From Bacillota bacterium (GTDB lineage Bacteria > Bacillota > Negativicutes > DSM-13327): 64,000 bases of DNA. Every line of letters starts with the position of its first letter. Position 1 is the first letter of the stretch. The DNA lies in assembly GCA_017889585.1 (NCBI GenBank), contig JAGFZX010000017.1:19240-83239 (forward strand). Reading direction: 5' to 3'. Positions 53,457 to 63,850 of the stretch are shown in pieces. Position numbers and translations under genes: made by a program. Under the pieces are notes generated by a model. It was not told the DNA's origin and searched no databases. It worked only from the letters and a program-made list of their open reading frames with translations.

Positions 53457-53759
53457 ATGAACCATACGATTAAAGTCAGTGGCAAATCTGTAACCGCAAT
53501 TTTGACAGGAAAGATATATTCTCAAGATGCTGCGGTGGTCAGGGATGAACTTTTGGAAGAAGTGGAACGGGGAGCTACAGAAGTTAGTATTGATCTCTCT
53601 GAACTTACTTATATTGATAGTACAGGGCTTGGAGTATTAGTAACCCTTCACAAACGAACCAAGGAAAAGAATGGTAAGCTTACGTTGACTGGCGCGCAGG
53701 GAATGGTTGCTGAACTACTAAAACGCACCCGTCTTGATAAAATTTTCCTCGTGTTATAA
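53457..53759 (+). CDS. STAS-domain anti-sigma factor antagonist
   Basis: The product is 100 aa, with TTAGGAGGA before ATG 53457. It has the SpoIIAA/RsbV fold, with the switch motif YIDSTGLGVL and phosphorylation site Ser55. It should be phosphorylated by an RsbW-type kinase and dephosphorylated by a PP2C phosphatase; both activities are fused in the protein encoded at 53922. No sigma-B gene is adjacent, so the output target is unknown. Confidence 0.92.
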   Translation: MNHTIKVSGKSVTAILTGKIYSQDAAVVRDELLEEVERGATEVSIDLSELTYIDSTGLGVLVTLHKRTKEKNGKLTLTGAQGMVAELLKRTRLDKIFLVL

Positions 53760-53778
53760 GATGTTTTGATCATATCCC

Positions 53779-53827
53779 GGCTCTAGGCTAAGAGATTACG
53801 ACTCTCAGTCTAGAGCCGAGCTTTTAT
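53779..53827 (+). terminator. Intrinsic terminator
   Basis: CGGCTCTAG...AGAG and CTCT...CTAGAGCCG form a two-part stem followed by AGCTTTTATT, after the STAS gene. Confidence 0.82.
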
Positions 53828-53921
53828 TAGGCTATTACCCTAGTATAAGCGATAAACAGGAGAATTGTTGCTATGACGTTAGATATAAATTATAAAAGTC
53901 GGAGGGAGGGAACAAATTTAC

Positions 53922-55778
53922 ATGCAACCCATGCAATTAATAGTTGATCATATGCCATATTTAGCTTGGATGAAAGATAAGGACGGAAAATATGTTATCG
54001 TAAATAGAACATTTGCGGAATTTTGTCATAAAGAACCTAAGGAGATTATTGATAAAACCGCTTTAGATATCTTTGCTGGTGAAATTGCTGTTGCGTATAA
54101 GCAGCTTGATGATAAAGTAATGAAATATAAAAAAATCCAATATTTAGATCATATTTATCGAGAAGATGAAACCGGCAGTAAATGGTTTGATACGTGTGTG
54201 ACTCCAGTTTTAGACGAAAATGGTGAAATCAGTGGAACAATAGGGTTCTCAAGGAAAATTTCAAAAAGAAAAAAACTGGAGATAGAACTTAAAAATAAAG
54301 AAATATTCTTAAAAACAATGCTTGATACGATACCTGATTTAATCTTTTATAAGGATATAAACAGTATTATTTTAGGTTGCAACAAAGCGTGCAGTGAGAT
54401 GGTTTATGGCACCAGTGAAGAGAATGTTATCGGCAAAACAATTTTGCAGCTTGTCAAAGATGATGATTTGGCTAATAATTGTCTAATAGATGATCAGGAA
54501 ACATTTACAATGAATAAAACGTTAAAAAAAGAAGAGAAAATTAGATTGATTGATGGTAGAGTGCTCGATGTTGAAACAGAGAAAACTCCTTTTTATAATG
54601 AACGAGGAGAAGTAGCAGGGCTTATTGCCGTTTCTAGAGATATCACTGCTAGAAAAAAAAATGAGCAGGAGCTCCGTGAGCGTGAACTGCATATAGAGTG
54701 TGAACTTATATTAGCAGCACGGATGCAGAAGGATAACTTGCCTCAGCCCTTTGCTGGTAAAAATGTGCGCGTCAGTTCTGTTTTCTCGCCATATCATATT
54801 GTTAGCGGTGATCTTATTAACTACAAGTGGTTTGAGGAACAAAAAAAACTGTGCGGGTATGTTGTTGATGTGAGCGGTCATGGTGTGGCTACGGCACTGC
54901 AAGCAGCTACGGTTAAAATGATGCTGGATAACAGGCTGCTTGGCGGAAATGAGATTAATGAGGGTGATTTCCAACATATCAATCAGAGAATGATGCAGTA
55001 TTTATCGGAAGAATCTTTTGCCGCTTTAATGTATTTTGAATTTGATTTTCAGGATGCTATCCTTAAAGTTATTTCCGGCGGCGTAAACTTTTTTATGACT
55101 GTAAATCCCCACGAGTGTACATTAGTTCCTGTATTTAGTTGTTATTTGGGGATTTTTGAAAAGACTGATGTGCAAACGCTGACAAGGTCTATCAAGCCAG
55201 GAGAAATATACTGCATGATGAGCGATGGTTTATCGGACTTAATAGAAATACAGGGGACAAAGAAGCTTAAAGATGTTGCCGAGTATACATCTTGGCTTGA
55301 AATAATGGCCCACAGTCCTGATCGTATGGATGATTGCTCTGCTATTTGTATTGAGGTCCTTCAGGAAAATAAAAAAATGAATATACTCCATATTGAAAAT
55401 AGTGAGGAACTCGAACAGGCACAGACGTGTATTAGTGAGTTCCTTGAAGATCATATACCGGACGCAGTCATGCTGGAGGTAGCTATTAACGAAGCAGTGA
55501 ATAATTCTTTCCGCATGGGTGGTCGAGTTCGTGTTAAACTACGGCGGGTTGGTGGCAGACTTATCATCAGGGTTAAGGATAACGGTCCTGGATTTAGAAC
55601 TAGAGAGGTTAACGATCAACTCAAAAAAGCCATGCATGATGAGGAATTTGATGCAGCATTTGATCAATTACTGCTGGAGGAAAGTGGAAGGGGTATTTTG
55701 CTGATGCAAATGTTATGTGATCGATTGATTTATAACTCCAAGGGAAATGAAGTGCTCATGATGAAGAAAGTAGACTAG
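53922..55778 (+). CDS. PAS-PAS-SpoIIE phosphatase fused to an RsbW-like kinase domain
   Basis: The product is 618 aa. Two PAS domains (about residues 5-115 and 125-250) precede a coiled stretch and a PP2C/SpoIIE phosphatase (about 270-470) with metal motifs SGDLINY, VVDVSGHGVAT, MSDGLSD and DDCSA. The last 120 residues are a GHKL ATPase: N-box NEAVNNS, DNGPGF, and SGRGI. Such a fusion carries both the phosphatase and the kinase of a partner-switching cycle, here presumably acting on the STAS protein. PAS ligands are unknown. A start 50 bases upstream of 53922 is less likely. Confidence 0.9.
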   Translation: MQPMQLIVDHMPYLAWMKDKDGKYVIVNRTFAEFCHKEPKEIIDKTALDIFAGEIAVAYKQLDDKVMKYKKIQYLDHIYREDETGSKWFDTCVTPVLDENGEISGTIGFSRKISKRKKLEIELKNKEIFLKTMLDTIPDLIFYKDINSIILGCNKACSEMVYGTSEENVIGKTILQLVKDDDLANNCLIDDQETFTMNKTLKKEEKIRLIDGRVLDVETEKTPFYNERGEVAGLIAVSRDITARKKNEQELRERELHIECELILAARMQKDNLPQPFAGKNVRVSSVFSPYHIVSGDLINYKWFEEQKKLCGYVVDVSGHGVATALQAATVKMMLDNRLLGGNEINEGDFQHINQRMMQYLSEESFAALMYFEFDFQDAILKVISGGVNFFMTVNPHECTLVPVFSCYLGIFEKTDVQTLTRSIKPGEIYCMMSDGLSDLIEIQGTKKLKDVAEYTSWLEIMAHSPDRMDDCSAICIEVLQENKKMNILHIENSEELEQAQTCISEFLEDHIPDAVMLEVAINEAVNNSFRMGGRVRVKLRRVGGRLIIRVKDNGPGFRTREVNDQLKKAMHDEEFDAAFDQLLLEESGRGILLMQMLCDRLIYNSKGNEVLMMKKVD

Positions 55779-55838
55779 GTTCTTTTTTTAACCATGTCTA
55801 CTTGAGCATAATTCTTAATGTGATGACTTTTTTGCAAA

Positions 55839-55930
55839 ATTAGAATTTTTAATCATTTTCAATTCAAGGTAAGAACAACTAAGGCTTCTGCCTGCGTCTG
55901 AGGACTTGGTACAAGCCGAGTCTTTTCTTA
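55839..55930. repeat. Diverged family A repeat
   Basis: It retains CAATTCAAGGTAAGAACAACTAAGGC, then CTGCCTGCGTCTGAGGACTTGG with hairpin CTTGGT-ACAA-GCCGAG, and ends TCTTTTCTTATGG. No clear T-tract hairpin precedes this copy. The whole 243-base gap between the fusion protein and tcdA otherwise shows nothing. Confidence 0.65.
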
Positions 55931-56021
55931 TGGATTTTAATGAAACTTGTTTTTGAGATTAAATTAGATTAAGATATTCAAGAGAAATTTAATTAATATT
56001 GAACATGAAAAGGGTGACAAT

Positions 56022-56783
56022 ATGTTACATCAGTTCTCTAGAACAGAATTACTTATCGGGGAAGATGCTTTAGAAAAATTGAAACAAAGCAAAATAGCTA
56101 TTTTCGGAATAGGTGGTGTGGGTTCTTACGTTGCGGAAGGACTGGTTCGGGCCGGTATAGGTAAGTTTGTACTCGTTGACGACGACTGTGTTTGTCTTAC
56201 GAACATTAACCGTCAGTTGATTGCAACCCGTAAAACCGTAGGTAAAGCGAAGGTAGACGTTATGAAAGAACGTATTTTGGAAATTAATCCCCAAGCAGAA
56301 GTGACTACCTTGCAAAAATTTTATATGCCTGATACAGCCGATCAGTTAATTTTTGACGACTATGATTACATTGTAGATGCCATTGATACTGTAACTGGAA
56401 AAATTGATTTGATACTTAAGGCTAGTTTAAGAAATATTCCAATTATCAGTTGCATGGGAGCAGGTAATAAACTAGATCCTACCAAATTTGAAGTAGCAGA
56501 TATCTATAAAACATCTGTATGCCCCTTGGCAAAAGTGATGCGTAAGGAACTAAAAAAACGCGGTATTAAGTCATTAAAAGTGGTTTATTCAAAAGAAATA
56601 CCCATAGCCCCAAAGGAAACAGAAGGATCAAGTTGTACAACAGGCTGTATCTGTCCATCAGGCACTACCCGAAAATGTACCATTCGTCGTCAGATTCCAG
56701 GCAGTATATCCTTCGTACCATCAGTCGCGGGATTGATTATTGCTGGTGAAGTCGTCAAAGACATTATTTTTTGTACAAAGTGA
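56022..56783 (+). CDS. tcdA: tRNA threonylcarbamoyladenosine dehydratase
   Basis: The product is 253 aa, a ThiF/MoeB/E1-type adenylating enzyme. It has the nucleotide loop GIGGVGSYVAE and NINRQLIATRKTVGKAKV. TcdA cyclises t6A to ct6A in tRNAs decoding ANN codons. The C-terminal half carries a Cys-rich loop (CTTGCICPSGTTRKC) and PSVAGLIIAGEVVKD, matching the longer Firmicute form. The Cys cluster may bind a metal. It is unrelated by function to the following sulfur genes. Confidence 0.9.
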   Translation: MLHQFSRTELLIGEDALEKLKQSKIAIFGIGGVGSYVAEGLVRAGIGKFVLVDDDCVCLTNINRQLIATRKTVGKAKVDVMKERILEINPQAEVTTLQKFYMPDTADQLIFDDYDYIVDAIDTVTGKIDLILKASLRNIPIISCMGAGNKLDPTKFEVADIYKTSVCPLAKVMRKELKKRGIKSLKVVYSKEIPIAPKETEGSSCTTGCICPSGTTRKCTIRRQIPGSISFVPSVAGLIIAGEVVKDIIFCTK

Positions 56784-56800
56784 GTTTTTAAAATAAAAAC

Positions 56801-56973
56801 TTGACACTAAAGTACTAGCATGGTAATATTATTAATAATATTTATAGTATTAGTCAATAGGTATCGTTAAAAATCTCGTGTTGTTTCGAGTAAAATTTAA
56901 TAAATTAAATTACCTTGGTTGATCAGATAAACTGAAGACTGGGGATGTGTTTACACATCTTCGGTCTTTTTTT
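56801..56973 (+). promoter_or_regulatory. Leader element, copy 2: promoter, TGATCAGA box and terminator
   Basis: TTGACA (56801-56806), a 17-base spacer and TAATAT (56824-56829) are followed about 91 bases later by TGATCAGA-TAAA-CTGAAGACT (56920 onwards). The terminator pairs AAGAC..GATGTG with CACATC..GTCTT and ends in TTTTTTT at 56973. Relative to copies 1 and 3 the lower stem has changed GGC/GCC to GAC/GTC, keeping the pairing. It precedes the sulfur-amino-acid gene block. Confidence 0.72.
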
Positions 56974-57012
56974 ATTTGTTACTGTAACAACAGAAAAGAT
57001 GGAGGAATTATG

Positions 57013-57687
57013 ATGAGTAGAAAAAAAGATTTAGAGCACTTAAGTTGTACAGATTGCAGTATTTACAATTGTAAAAGCAGGAGCAAGGAGTTTCCTGGTT
57101 TTTGTTTAACGACTAAAGACAATGATGAGCATTCTATTGCAGATGATATCGAAGAAATCAAGCATTATTTGCAAGGAGATGAACAAGATGCTGTCGTAGC
57201 TAGGGCATCGGCTCAGGTAGAAGGACTATTTTATGGAAAGTTAACTAGAGTCGAGGAAATTATTGAATTCGCTAATCGCATTGGTGCGAAAAAAATCGGT
57301 ATCGCTACTTGTGCCGGCTTGATTGAGGAAGCGAAAATTTTTGCAGAGATTCTAACTGCTAAAGGTTTTGAATATTATAGCGCGATTTGCAAAGTAGGAT
57401 CTGTAGATAAGACAGAAATTGGGATACTGGAAGAACATAAAATTAGGCCAGGTACTCATGAATCGATGTGCAATCCAATATTGCAAGCCCGGATACTCAA
57501 TTACCAAAAAACAGACTTAAATGTTGTGATTGGTTTGTGCGTAGGGCATGATTCCTTATTTATCAAATACTCGGATGCGCTGGTGACCACTCTGGTTACC
57601 AAAGATCGAATTACGGGACACAATCCGGTGGCAGCGTTGTATACTGCACATTCCTATTACAATCGCTTGCATCAAAAGAATGATTAA
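57013..57687 (+). CDS. DUF1847 cysteine-rich protein
   Basis: The product is 224 aa, with ATG 57013 (GGAGG seven bases upstream) preferred over an ATG one codon earlier. The N-terminus has a zinc-like Cys cluster (CTDCSIYNCKS...FCLTT). The core contains ANRIGAKKIGIATCAGL, HESMCNPI and GLCVGHDSLF with conserved Cys and His. The family is recognised as DUF1847; function unknown. It starts a six-gene run with an amino acid ABC importer and a C-S lyase, which suggests a link to sulfur or metal handling. Confidence 0.85.
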   Translation: MSRKKDLEHLSCTDCSIYNCKSRSKEFPGFCLTTKDNDEHSIADDIEEIKHYLQGDEQDAVVARASAQVEGLFYGKLTRVEEIIEFANRIGAKKIGIATCAGLIEEAKIFAEILTAKGFEYYSAICKVGSVDKTEIGILEEHKIRPGTHESMCNPILQARILNYQKTDLNVVIGLCVGHDSLFIKYSDALVTTLVTKDRITGHNPVAALYTAHSYYNRLHQKND

Positions 57688-57719
57688 ATTATCTATTAAA
57701 ATTGTAGGGGGCATTTACT

Positions 57720-58559
57720 ATGAAAAAAACAAAAATAATGATCATCGGATTACTCCTAGTGAGTATGATATTGCTGTTGACAGGTTGCCAATCAGCTACA
57801 ACAGCTGATACAACAAAAAATGGCGGTAAAAGTGTTAAAAAAATCATTATCGGTACTGGCAGTGAGTATAAACCTTATTGTTTCTTGGACGAAAAAAATA
57901 ATCTTACCGGTTTTGAAATTGAAGTTCTTAAGAAGGTTAATGAAAAGCTCCCCCAATATGAATTTGAATTTAAAACTTTTGATTTTAATGCAATCCTTGT
58001 AAGTCTTGAAACCGGGAAAATAGATCTGGCCGCACATCAATTTGAAGTCAATCCAGACCGAAAGAATAAATATCTTTTTGGTGATGAAGGTGTAACTATT
58101 TATGATCTTAAACTTGCTGTTAAAGAAAATAGAAATGATATAACCTCTCTTGAAGATCTTGCGGCCATAAATGGTACTGTAGAAGTTGGCAAAGCATCGG
58201 CTAACAAAACTGCTGTAGTAGACAGATGGAATAAAGAACATGAAAATAGGCTAAAGTTGATTCTCGAAGCTTCGGATACGACCATAACTTTACAAAATCT
58301 TGAATCAGGCAAGACGGATGCTTTTGTCAATATTCAAAGGAATGTAGATGCTTATAAAACGACCTATGGTGCAAAAATTAAAACAGTAGGAGAGCCGATC
58401 AGCCGTTCAAATTCTTATTATTTGTATCGTAAAAATGATGAAACTGGCACACAACTGAAAAAAGATGTGGATGAGGCACTAAAAGCACTGAAAGAAGATG
58501 GTACGCTTACTGATCTTTCTAAGAAGTGGTTGGGTGGAGACTATATTGCTAAAAATTAA
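57720..58559 (+). CDS. Amino acid ABC transporter substrate-binding lipoprotein (cystine type)
   Basis: The product is 279 aa. The lipobox LLTGC gives Cys23 as the lipidated residue. The rest is an SBP_bac_3 fold (GSEYKPYCFLDEKNNLTGFE; SLETGKIDLAAHQFEVNPDR; EASDTTITLQNLESGKTDAF). Position before two permeases and an ATPase, and next to PatB- and MetY-like enzymes, points to cystine or a related sulfur amino acid (TcyJ/TcyK-like). GGGGG precedes the start. Confidence 0.9.
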   Translation: MKKTKIMIIGLLLVSMILLLTGCQSATTADTTKNGGKSVKKIIIGTGSEYKPYCFLDEKNNLTGFEIEVLKKVNEKLPQYEFEFKTFDFNAILVSLETGKIDLAAHQFEVNPDRKNKYLFGDEGVTIYDLKLAVKENRNDITSLEDLAAINGTVEVGKASANKTAVVDRWNKEHENRLKLILEASDTTITLQNLESGKTDAFVNIQRNVDAYKTTYGAKIKTVGEPISRSNSYYLYRKNDETGTQLKKDVDEALKALKEDGTLTDLSKKWLGGDYIAKN

Positions 58560-58579
58560 GAAAAAGGGGTAGGTTTAGG

Positions 58580-59284
58580 GTGGAAAATATATTTCTATTT
58601 GGCTTATTTGTGGATAGTTTTCCTAAACTATTATCCCGTCTACACATAACCTTATATATTGTTGCAGTTGCATTACTTTTTGGAATGTTGTTGGGAACTT
58701 ATATAGCGGTGGTTCGTTTGCACAAGGTACCGATATTGTCACAATTGGCGATCGCTTATGTATCTTTTGTCCGAGGAATTCCGATACTCGTTCTTCTGTA
58801 TATCGTATATATCGGACTACCGTTGGTAGTGGGGTGGTTCGGCGTAAATATTAACCGATGGGATACGATGATCTTTGTGATGATTGCCTATATCATTAAC
58901 ACTTCGGCTTTTTTATCCGAGATTATTAGATCGGCTGTTGCTGGTGTTGAACTAGGGCAGACCGAGGCTGCATATTCTGTTGGCATGACTCGCTGGCAGG
59001 CATTCTACCGCATTATTGCCCCACAGGCAATACAAATTGCCATGCCAGCGCTGGGCAACACAATTGTATCGTTACTTAAGGATACATCCCTAGCTTACAC
59101 CTTGGGTGTAATTGATCTTGTTGGTGTAATAAAGGCCATTAGTAGCAATACCTACCGTTCTCTTGAAGCATATGCGGCAGCGGCCATTATTTTCTTTGTT
59201 TTGAGTTCCCTGTTAGAGCAGGGTTTCAAATGGATAGAAAACAAACTAGGTGTAACTAAAAAAATCACGATAATTGGCAGGTGA
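58580..59284 (+). CDS. Amino acid ABC transporter permease 1
   Basis: The product is 234 aa, starting at GTG 58580. HisM/GlnP-type permease with five transmembrane segments, FVRGIPILVLLYIVYIG and the ATPase-contact loop [22 protein letters not shown]. It is 20 bases after the binding protein. Resembles TcyL of cystine importers. Confidence 0.9.
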   Translation: MENIFLFGLFVDSFPKLLSRLHITLYIVAVALLFGMLLGTYIAVVRLHKVPILSQLAIAYVSFVRGIPILVLLYIVYIGLPLVVGWFGVNINRWDTMIFVMIAYIINTSAFLSEIIRSAVAGVELGQTEAAYSVGMTRWQAFYRIIAPQAIQIAMPALGNTIVSLLKDTSLAYTLGVIDLVGVIKAISSNTYRSLEAYAAAAIIFFVLSSLLEQGFKWIENKLGVTKKITIIGR

Positions 59285-59288
59285 GGGC

Positions 59289-60005
59289 ATGGGTTTTCAA
59301 TTTGATGTTGCATTTTTTGCTTATGAAATAGGAATTGGGATAAAATATATCCCAATTGTCCTTTTACTGTCAATCGTGCCTCTGATTGTAGGGTTGTTAT
59401 TTGGTACTGGAATTGCTATTGTAAGATTGTTCAAAGTGCGTGTGTTAGCGAAGGTATTTACGGTCATCGTAGTATTTTTAAGAGGAGTTCCCTTGTTGTT
59501 ACAACTAACGATACTCTATCTAACAGTTACTTTGAGCTTTGATTCCCTTGCGCAAACAGTTGGTCTCAAGATAACATCTAAGGATATTTCCTATACTTTG
59601 GTTGCTGTAGTAGGGCTATCAATTAATGCTACTGTATATCTTTCTGAGGTAGTAAGGACAGCGCTGCAATCTGTCAATAGCGGTCAGTATGAAGCAGCCT
59701 ATTCTGTTGGCATGACTTCTGGGCAGATGTTGAAAAGAATTGTCATTCCGCAAGCGATGCCAGTTGCCATTCCTTTAATCGGCAGTAATTTTATCGGGCT
59801 TATTAAGGGATCGTCCATTGCATCACTGATTTCAGTTGTTGAGCTTATTAATGGCACCCTCTTTGAGGCCAATGGAAATTATAAATTCCTGGAGGCTTAT
59901 CTTGCGTCAGCAATTATTTATTGGGCATTATGTATCATTGTAGAGCGTATCGTGGCGTCTTTGGAGATTAGAGTTGGAGTATACGGCAAGGGCGGGGTAG
60001 TATGA
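59289..60005 (+). CDS. Amino acid ABC transporter permease 2
   Basis: The product is 238 aa from ATG 59289 with AGGTGAGG upstream, five bases after the stop of permease 1. Same family, with [16 protein letters not shown] and the EAA loop [20 protein letters not shown]. The two permeases probably form a heterodimer (TcyL/TcyM-like). The last codons overlap the ATPase start by four bases. Confidence 0.9.
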   Translation: MGFQFDVAFFAYEIGIGIKYIPIVLLLSIVPLIVGLLFGTGIAIVRLFKVRVLAKVFTVIVVFLRGVPLLLQLTILYLTVTLSFDSLAQTVGLKITSKDISYTLVAVVGLSINATVYLSEVVRTALQSVNSGQYEAAYSVGMTSGQMLKRIVIPQAMPVAIPLIGSNFIGLIKGSSIASLISVVELINGTLFEANGNYKFLEAYLASAIIYWALCIIVERIVASLEIRVGVYGKGGVV

Positions 60006-60754
60006 TAGAAGTTAAAGGATTACACAAATCATTTGGTAAGCATGAGGTATTAAAAGGCATCGACCTTAAGGTAGAAAAAGGTGAGGTCGTTGTTCTTCTA
60101 GGCCCCAGCGGTTCTGGTAAGACAACCTTTCTACGGAGTCTTAATTTTTTGGAGCAGCCTGATGCTGGAGAAATTACGATCGGCGATACCCATGTAAATT
60201 GTAAACATATAAGCAAAAAAGAAATACTTGAAATTAGAAGAAATACAGCAATGGTTTTTCAATTATATAATCTTTTTAAAAATAAAACAGCTCTTGAAAA
60301 TGTAATGGAAGGGCTTATTGTAGTACAGAATATGCCAAAGGCAGAGGCTGAGAAGATAAGCCGAGAAATTCTTGATAAGGTGGGACTCGTGGATAAGTAT
60401 GATGCATATCCAAGTCAATTGTCAGGCGGACAGCAACAGCGCGTTGGTATCGCACGGGCCCTTGCTTTAAATCCAGAAGTCATTCTTTTTGATGAGCCTA
60501 CCTCTGCTTTAGATCCTGAACTAGTTGGCGAAGTACTGAGTGTAATGAAAAAAGTAGCCAAGGAAGGTCTGACGATGATTGTCGTTACCCACGAGATTTC
60601 TTTTGCGCGAGATATCGCCAATCGGGTCATATTTATTGATGGCGGAGTCATTGTGGAACAAGGTACACCGAAAGAAGTTCTCTATCATCCAAAGGAAGAA
60701 CGAACAAAGCAATTTTTAAAAAGAATTTTGCCTGATTTTGATTATTCAATATAA
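60002..60754 (+). CDS. Amino acid ABC transporter ATP-binding protein
   Basis: The product is 250 aa. Walker [11 protein letters not shown]-loop [10 protein letters not shown], signature LSGGQQQR, Walker [15 protein letters not shown] and switch His in VVTHE are all intact. It resembles TcyN/GlnQ-type ATPases. ATGA overlap with permease 2 indicates translational coupling. Confidence 0.94.
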   Translation: MIEVKGLHKSFGKHEVLKGIDLKVEKGEVVVLLGPSGSGKTTFLRSLNFLEQPDAGEITIGDTHVNCKHISKKEILEIRRNTAMVFQLYNLFKNKTALENVMEGLIVVQNMPKAEAEKISREILDKVGLVDKYDAYPSQLSGGQQQRVGIARALALNPEVILFDEPTSALDPELVGEVLSVMKKVAKEGLTMIVVTHEISFARDIANRVIFIDGGVIVEQGTPKEVLYHPKEERTKQFLKRILPDFDYSI

Positions 60755-60776
60755 AAATAAGTGAGGATAATGCGCG

Positions 60777-61982
60777 ATGACAAGGACTAATACAAAATTT
60801 GACTTTGATGCAATCATACCCCGTCATGCTACAGGTAGTGTTAAGTGGGATGGGTTAGCCAGGGTATTTGGTAGTGAAGACCTATTGCCTCTTTGGGTTG
60901 CTGATATGGATTTTCCGTCGCCTGAAGCAGTGATCACTAAAATACATGAGCGTGCCATTCACCCCATCTATGGGTATAATACGCAAGAATCATCACTCTA
61001 TCAGTCGATCATTGAATGGGTTAAACGCCGTCATGGCTGGGAAATTGAAAAAGACTGGATTTTGTTTGCTCCAGGGGTTGTTCCGTCCATAATTTTGTCT
61101 ATTTTAGCACTTTCAGAACCAGGGGATGGCATTATCATTCAGCCCCCCGTATATCCACCTTTTTTTGCCTCGATCAAAGATAATGAGCGGGAAGTAGTTG
61201 AAAATCCCCTTGTTTTTAAAGATGGCCGCTATGAAATTGATTTTGAAGACTTAGAGGGAAAACTTTCCAATCATAAAAATAAGTTACTCATATTATGCAG
61301 TCCTCATAACCCAGTTGGACGTGTATGGCGAGAAGAAGAATTGAAAAAGATTTATGAATTATGCCAAGAATACAAAGTCGATGTATTATCTGATGAAATA
61401 CACAATGATTTAGTATTTGATAGGCATAAACATACTGTATTTGCTTCCCTTGGTACGCCTGTTTGTAAAGAAAGTGTCACTTTTATGGCTGCTAGCAAAA
61501 CCTTCAATGTTGCAGGGCTCAACTTTTCTTATATTATTGTCCCTTGCAAGCGCAGGCGTGCTCTGATTGAAAGGTGGATGCAACGGCTGCATATGAACCG
61601 CAATAATCTCTTTGGTGTACTTGCCACTGAAGTTGCTTATCAAGAAGGTGATGCATGGCTCGATGCGCTGCTTGCCTATCTTGAAAAAAATGCGGATACT
61701 TTGGTTGAGTTTGTTAGGGAGAGATTGCCTAATGTTAAAGTAATTAAGCCTGAGGGTACTTATTTAGCCTGGCTGGATTTTCGTGCATACTTTACAGATG
61801 CAAAAGAGTTAGAAAAATTCCTTGTGCACACAGCAAAAGTAGGACTAAATCCAGGTAAAAACTTTGGTAGTCAAGGGGCGGGCTTTGCACGAATTAATTT
61901 TGCCACTCAACGCAGTGTATTACTAGAAGGATTAACCAGAATAGAAAAGGCATTAAAGCTTAAAACTGCCAGAAACGACTAA
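60777..61982 (+). CDS. patB: PatB/MalY-type PLP-dependent C-S lyase
   Basis: The product is 401 aa, fold type I aminotransferase-like, PatB/MalY subgroup. It has LPLWVADMDFPSPEAV, substrate loop YGYN, LCSPHNPVGRVW, and the PLP lysine in AASKTFNVAGL. These enzymes split cystathionine, or release sulfide from cysteine conjugates, giving homocysteine or H2S. It ends the ABC importer operon, so imported cystine or cystathionine is a likely substrate. Confidence 0.93.
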   Translation: MTRTNTKFDFDAIIPRHATGSVKWDGLARVFGSEDLLPLWVADMDFPSPEAVITKIHERAIHPIYGYNTQESSLYQSIIEWVKRRHGWEIEKDWILFAPGVVPSIILSILALSEPGDGIIIQPPVYPPFFASIKDNEREVVENPLVFKDGRYEIDFEDLEGKLSNHKNKLLILCSPHNPVGRVWREEELKKIYELCQEYKVDVLSDEIHNDLVFDRHKHTVFASLGTPVCKESVTFMAASKTFNVAGLNFSYIIVPCKRRRALIERWMQRLHMNRNNLFGVLATEVAYQEGDAWLDALLAYLEKNADTLVEFVRERLPNVKVIKPEGTYLAWLDFRAYFTDAKELEKFLVHTAKVGLNPGKNFGSQGAGFARINFATQRSVLLEGLTRIEKALKLKTARND

Positions 61983-62002
61983 ATATTTCTAAAAATTAAT
62001 GA

Positions 62003-62118
62003 TTGACAATGACATTAAAGGGTGATATCTTTATATAAATTATATATTTAAAGCTGATCAGAGAACTGAAGGCTGAAGATTTTTTTTGCGAATAGGCGAA
62101 AAAATCTTTGGCCTTTTT
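62003..62118 (+). promoter_or_regulatory. Leader element, copy 3: promoter, TGATCAGA box and terminator
   Basis: TTGACA (62003-62008), 17 bases, TATCTT (62026-62031). Only about 24 bases later comes TGATCAGA-GAA-CTGAAGGCT (62055 onwards). The terminator pairs AAGGC..AAGATTTTTT with AAAAAATCTT..GCCTT and ends in TTTTT. This shortest copy shows that the conserved core is the roughly 20-base box plus terminator. The metY gene begins 69 bases downstream. Confidence 0.72.
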
Positions 62119-62165
62119 ACGTTTCTGAAGAAGTCAATTGTGATGTGTTCTCAGTTATTAAATAA

Positions 62166-63473
<1,308 letters not shown>

Positions 63474-63850
63474 AGAACTATTGCCGCATGGGAAGTGAGA
63501 TGCATTATATACATGTGTTAAATTATAAACCAGAAAAACAAATCAAGTAGGGGTCTCAGCTGGTCTTCAGTGAGGGAAATTATGGAAAATGTGAAAAAAG
63601 TGACTGACAAGGAAGGTTTAAAAATTGAAATTGTCGAATAAAATTACTATATAGCCTAATGTTGTTTTATGTGAACTAGTGCCTCTAACAAAAACACTGA
63701 TCTTTCCAATAGGTATATATTCTAATAGAGTTATTAACTTGAAACCTAATGCTGGACTAAAGGATACTGTCACTGATATTATCGAAAGGCCTAAAGACCA
63801 GCCTGGTAATATATAATAGTCATAAATGATTTTAAAAAGGGGAGCTTGAA
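63474..63850 (+). other. Gap between the trans-sulfuration genes with two short ORFs
   Basis: A 19-codon ORF (63582-63641, MENVKKVTDKEGLKIEIVE, GAGGGA upstream) and a 45-codon frame (63679-63816) with VINLKPNAGLKDTVTDIIER followed by PKDQPGNI are readable. The second has protein-like composition but no convincing start or known family, so it may be a gene fragment. No leader of the TGATCAGA type was found here. Confidence 0.35.

Noticed and set aside
50766..62118. S-box, T-box or fluoride riboswitch as an explanation of the repeated leaders
   Set aside because: None of their conserved blocks could be found; the shared box is too short and different.
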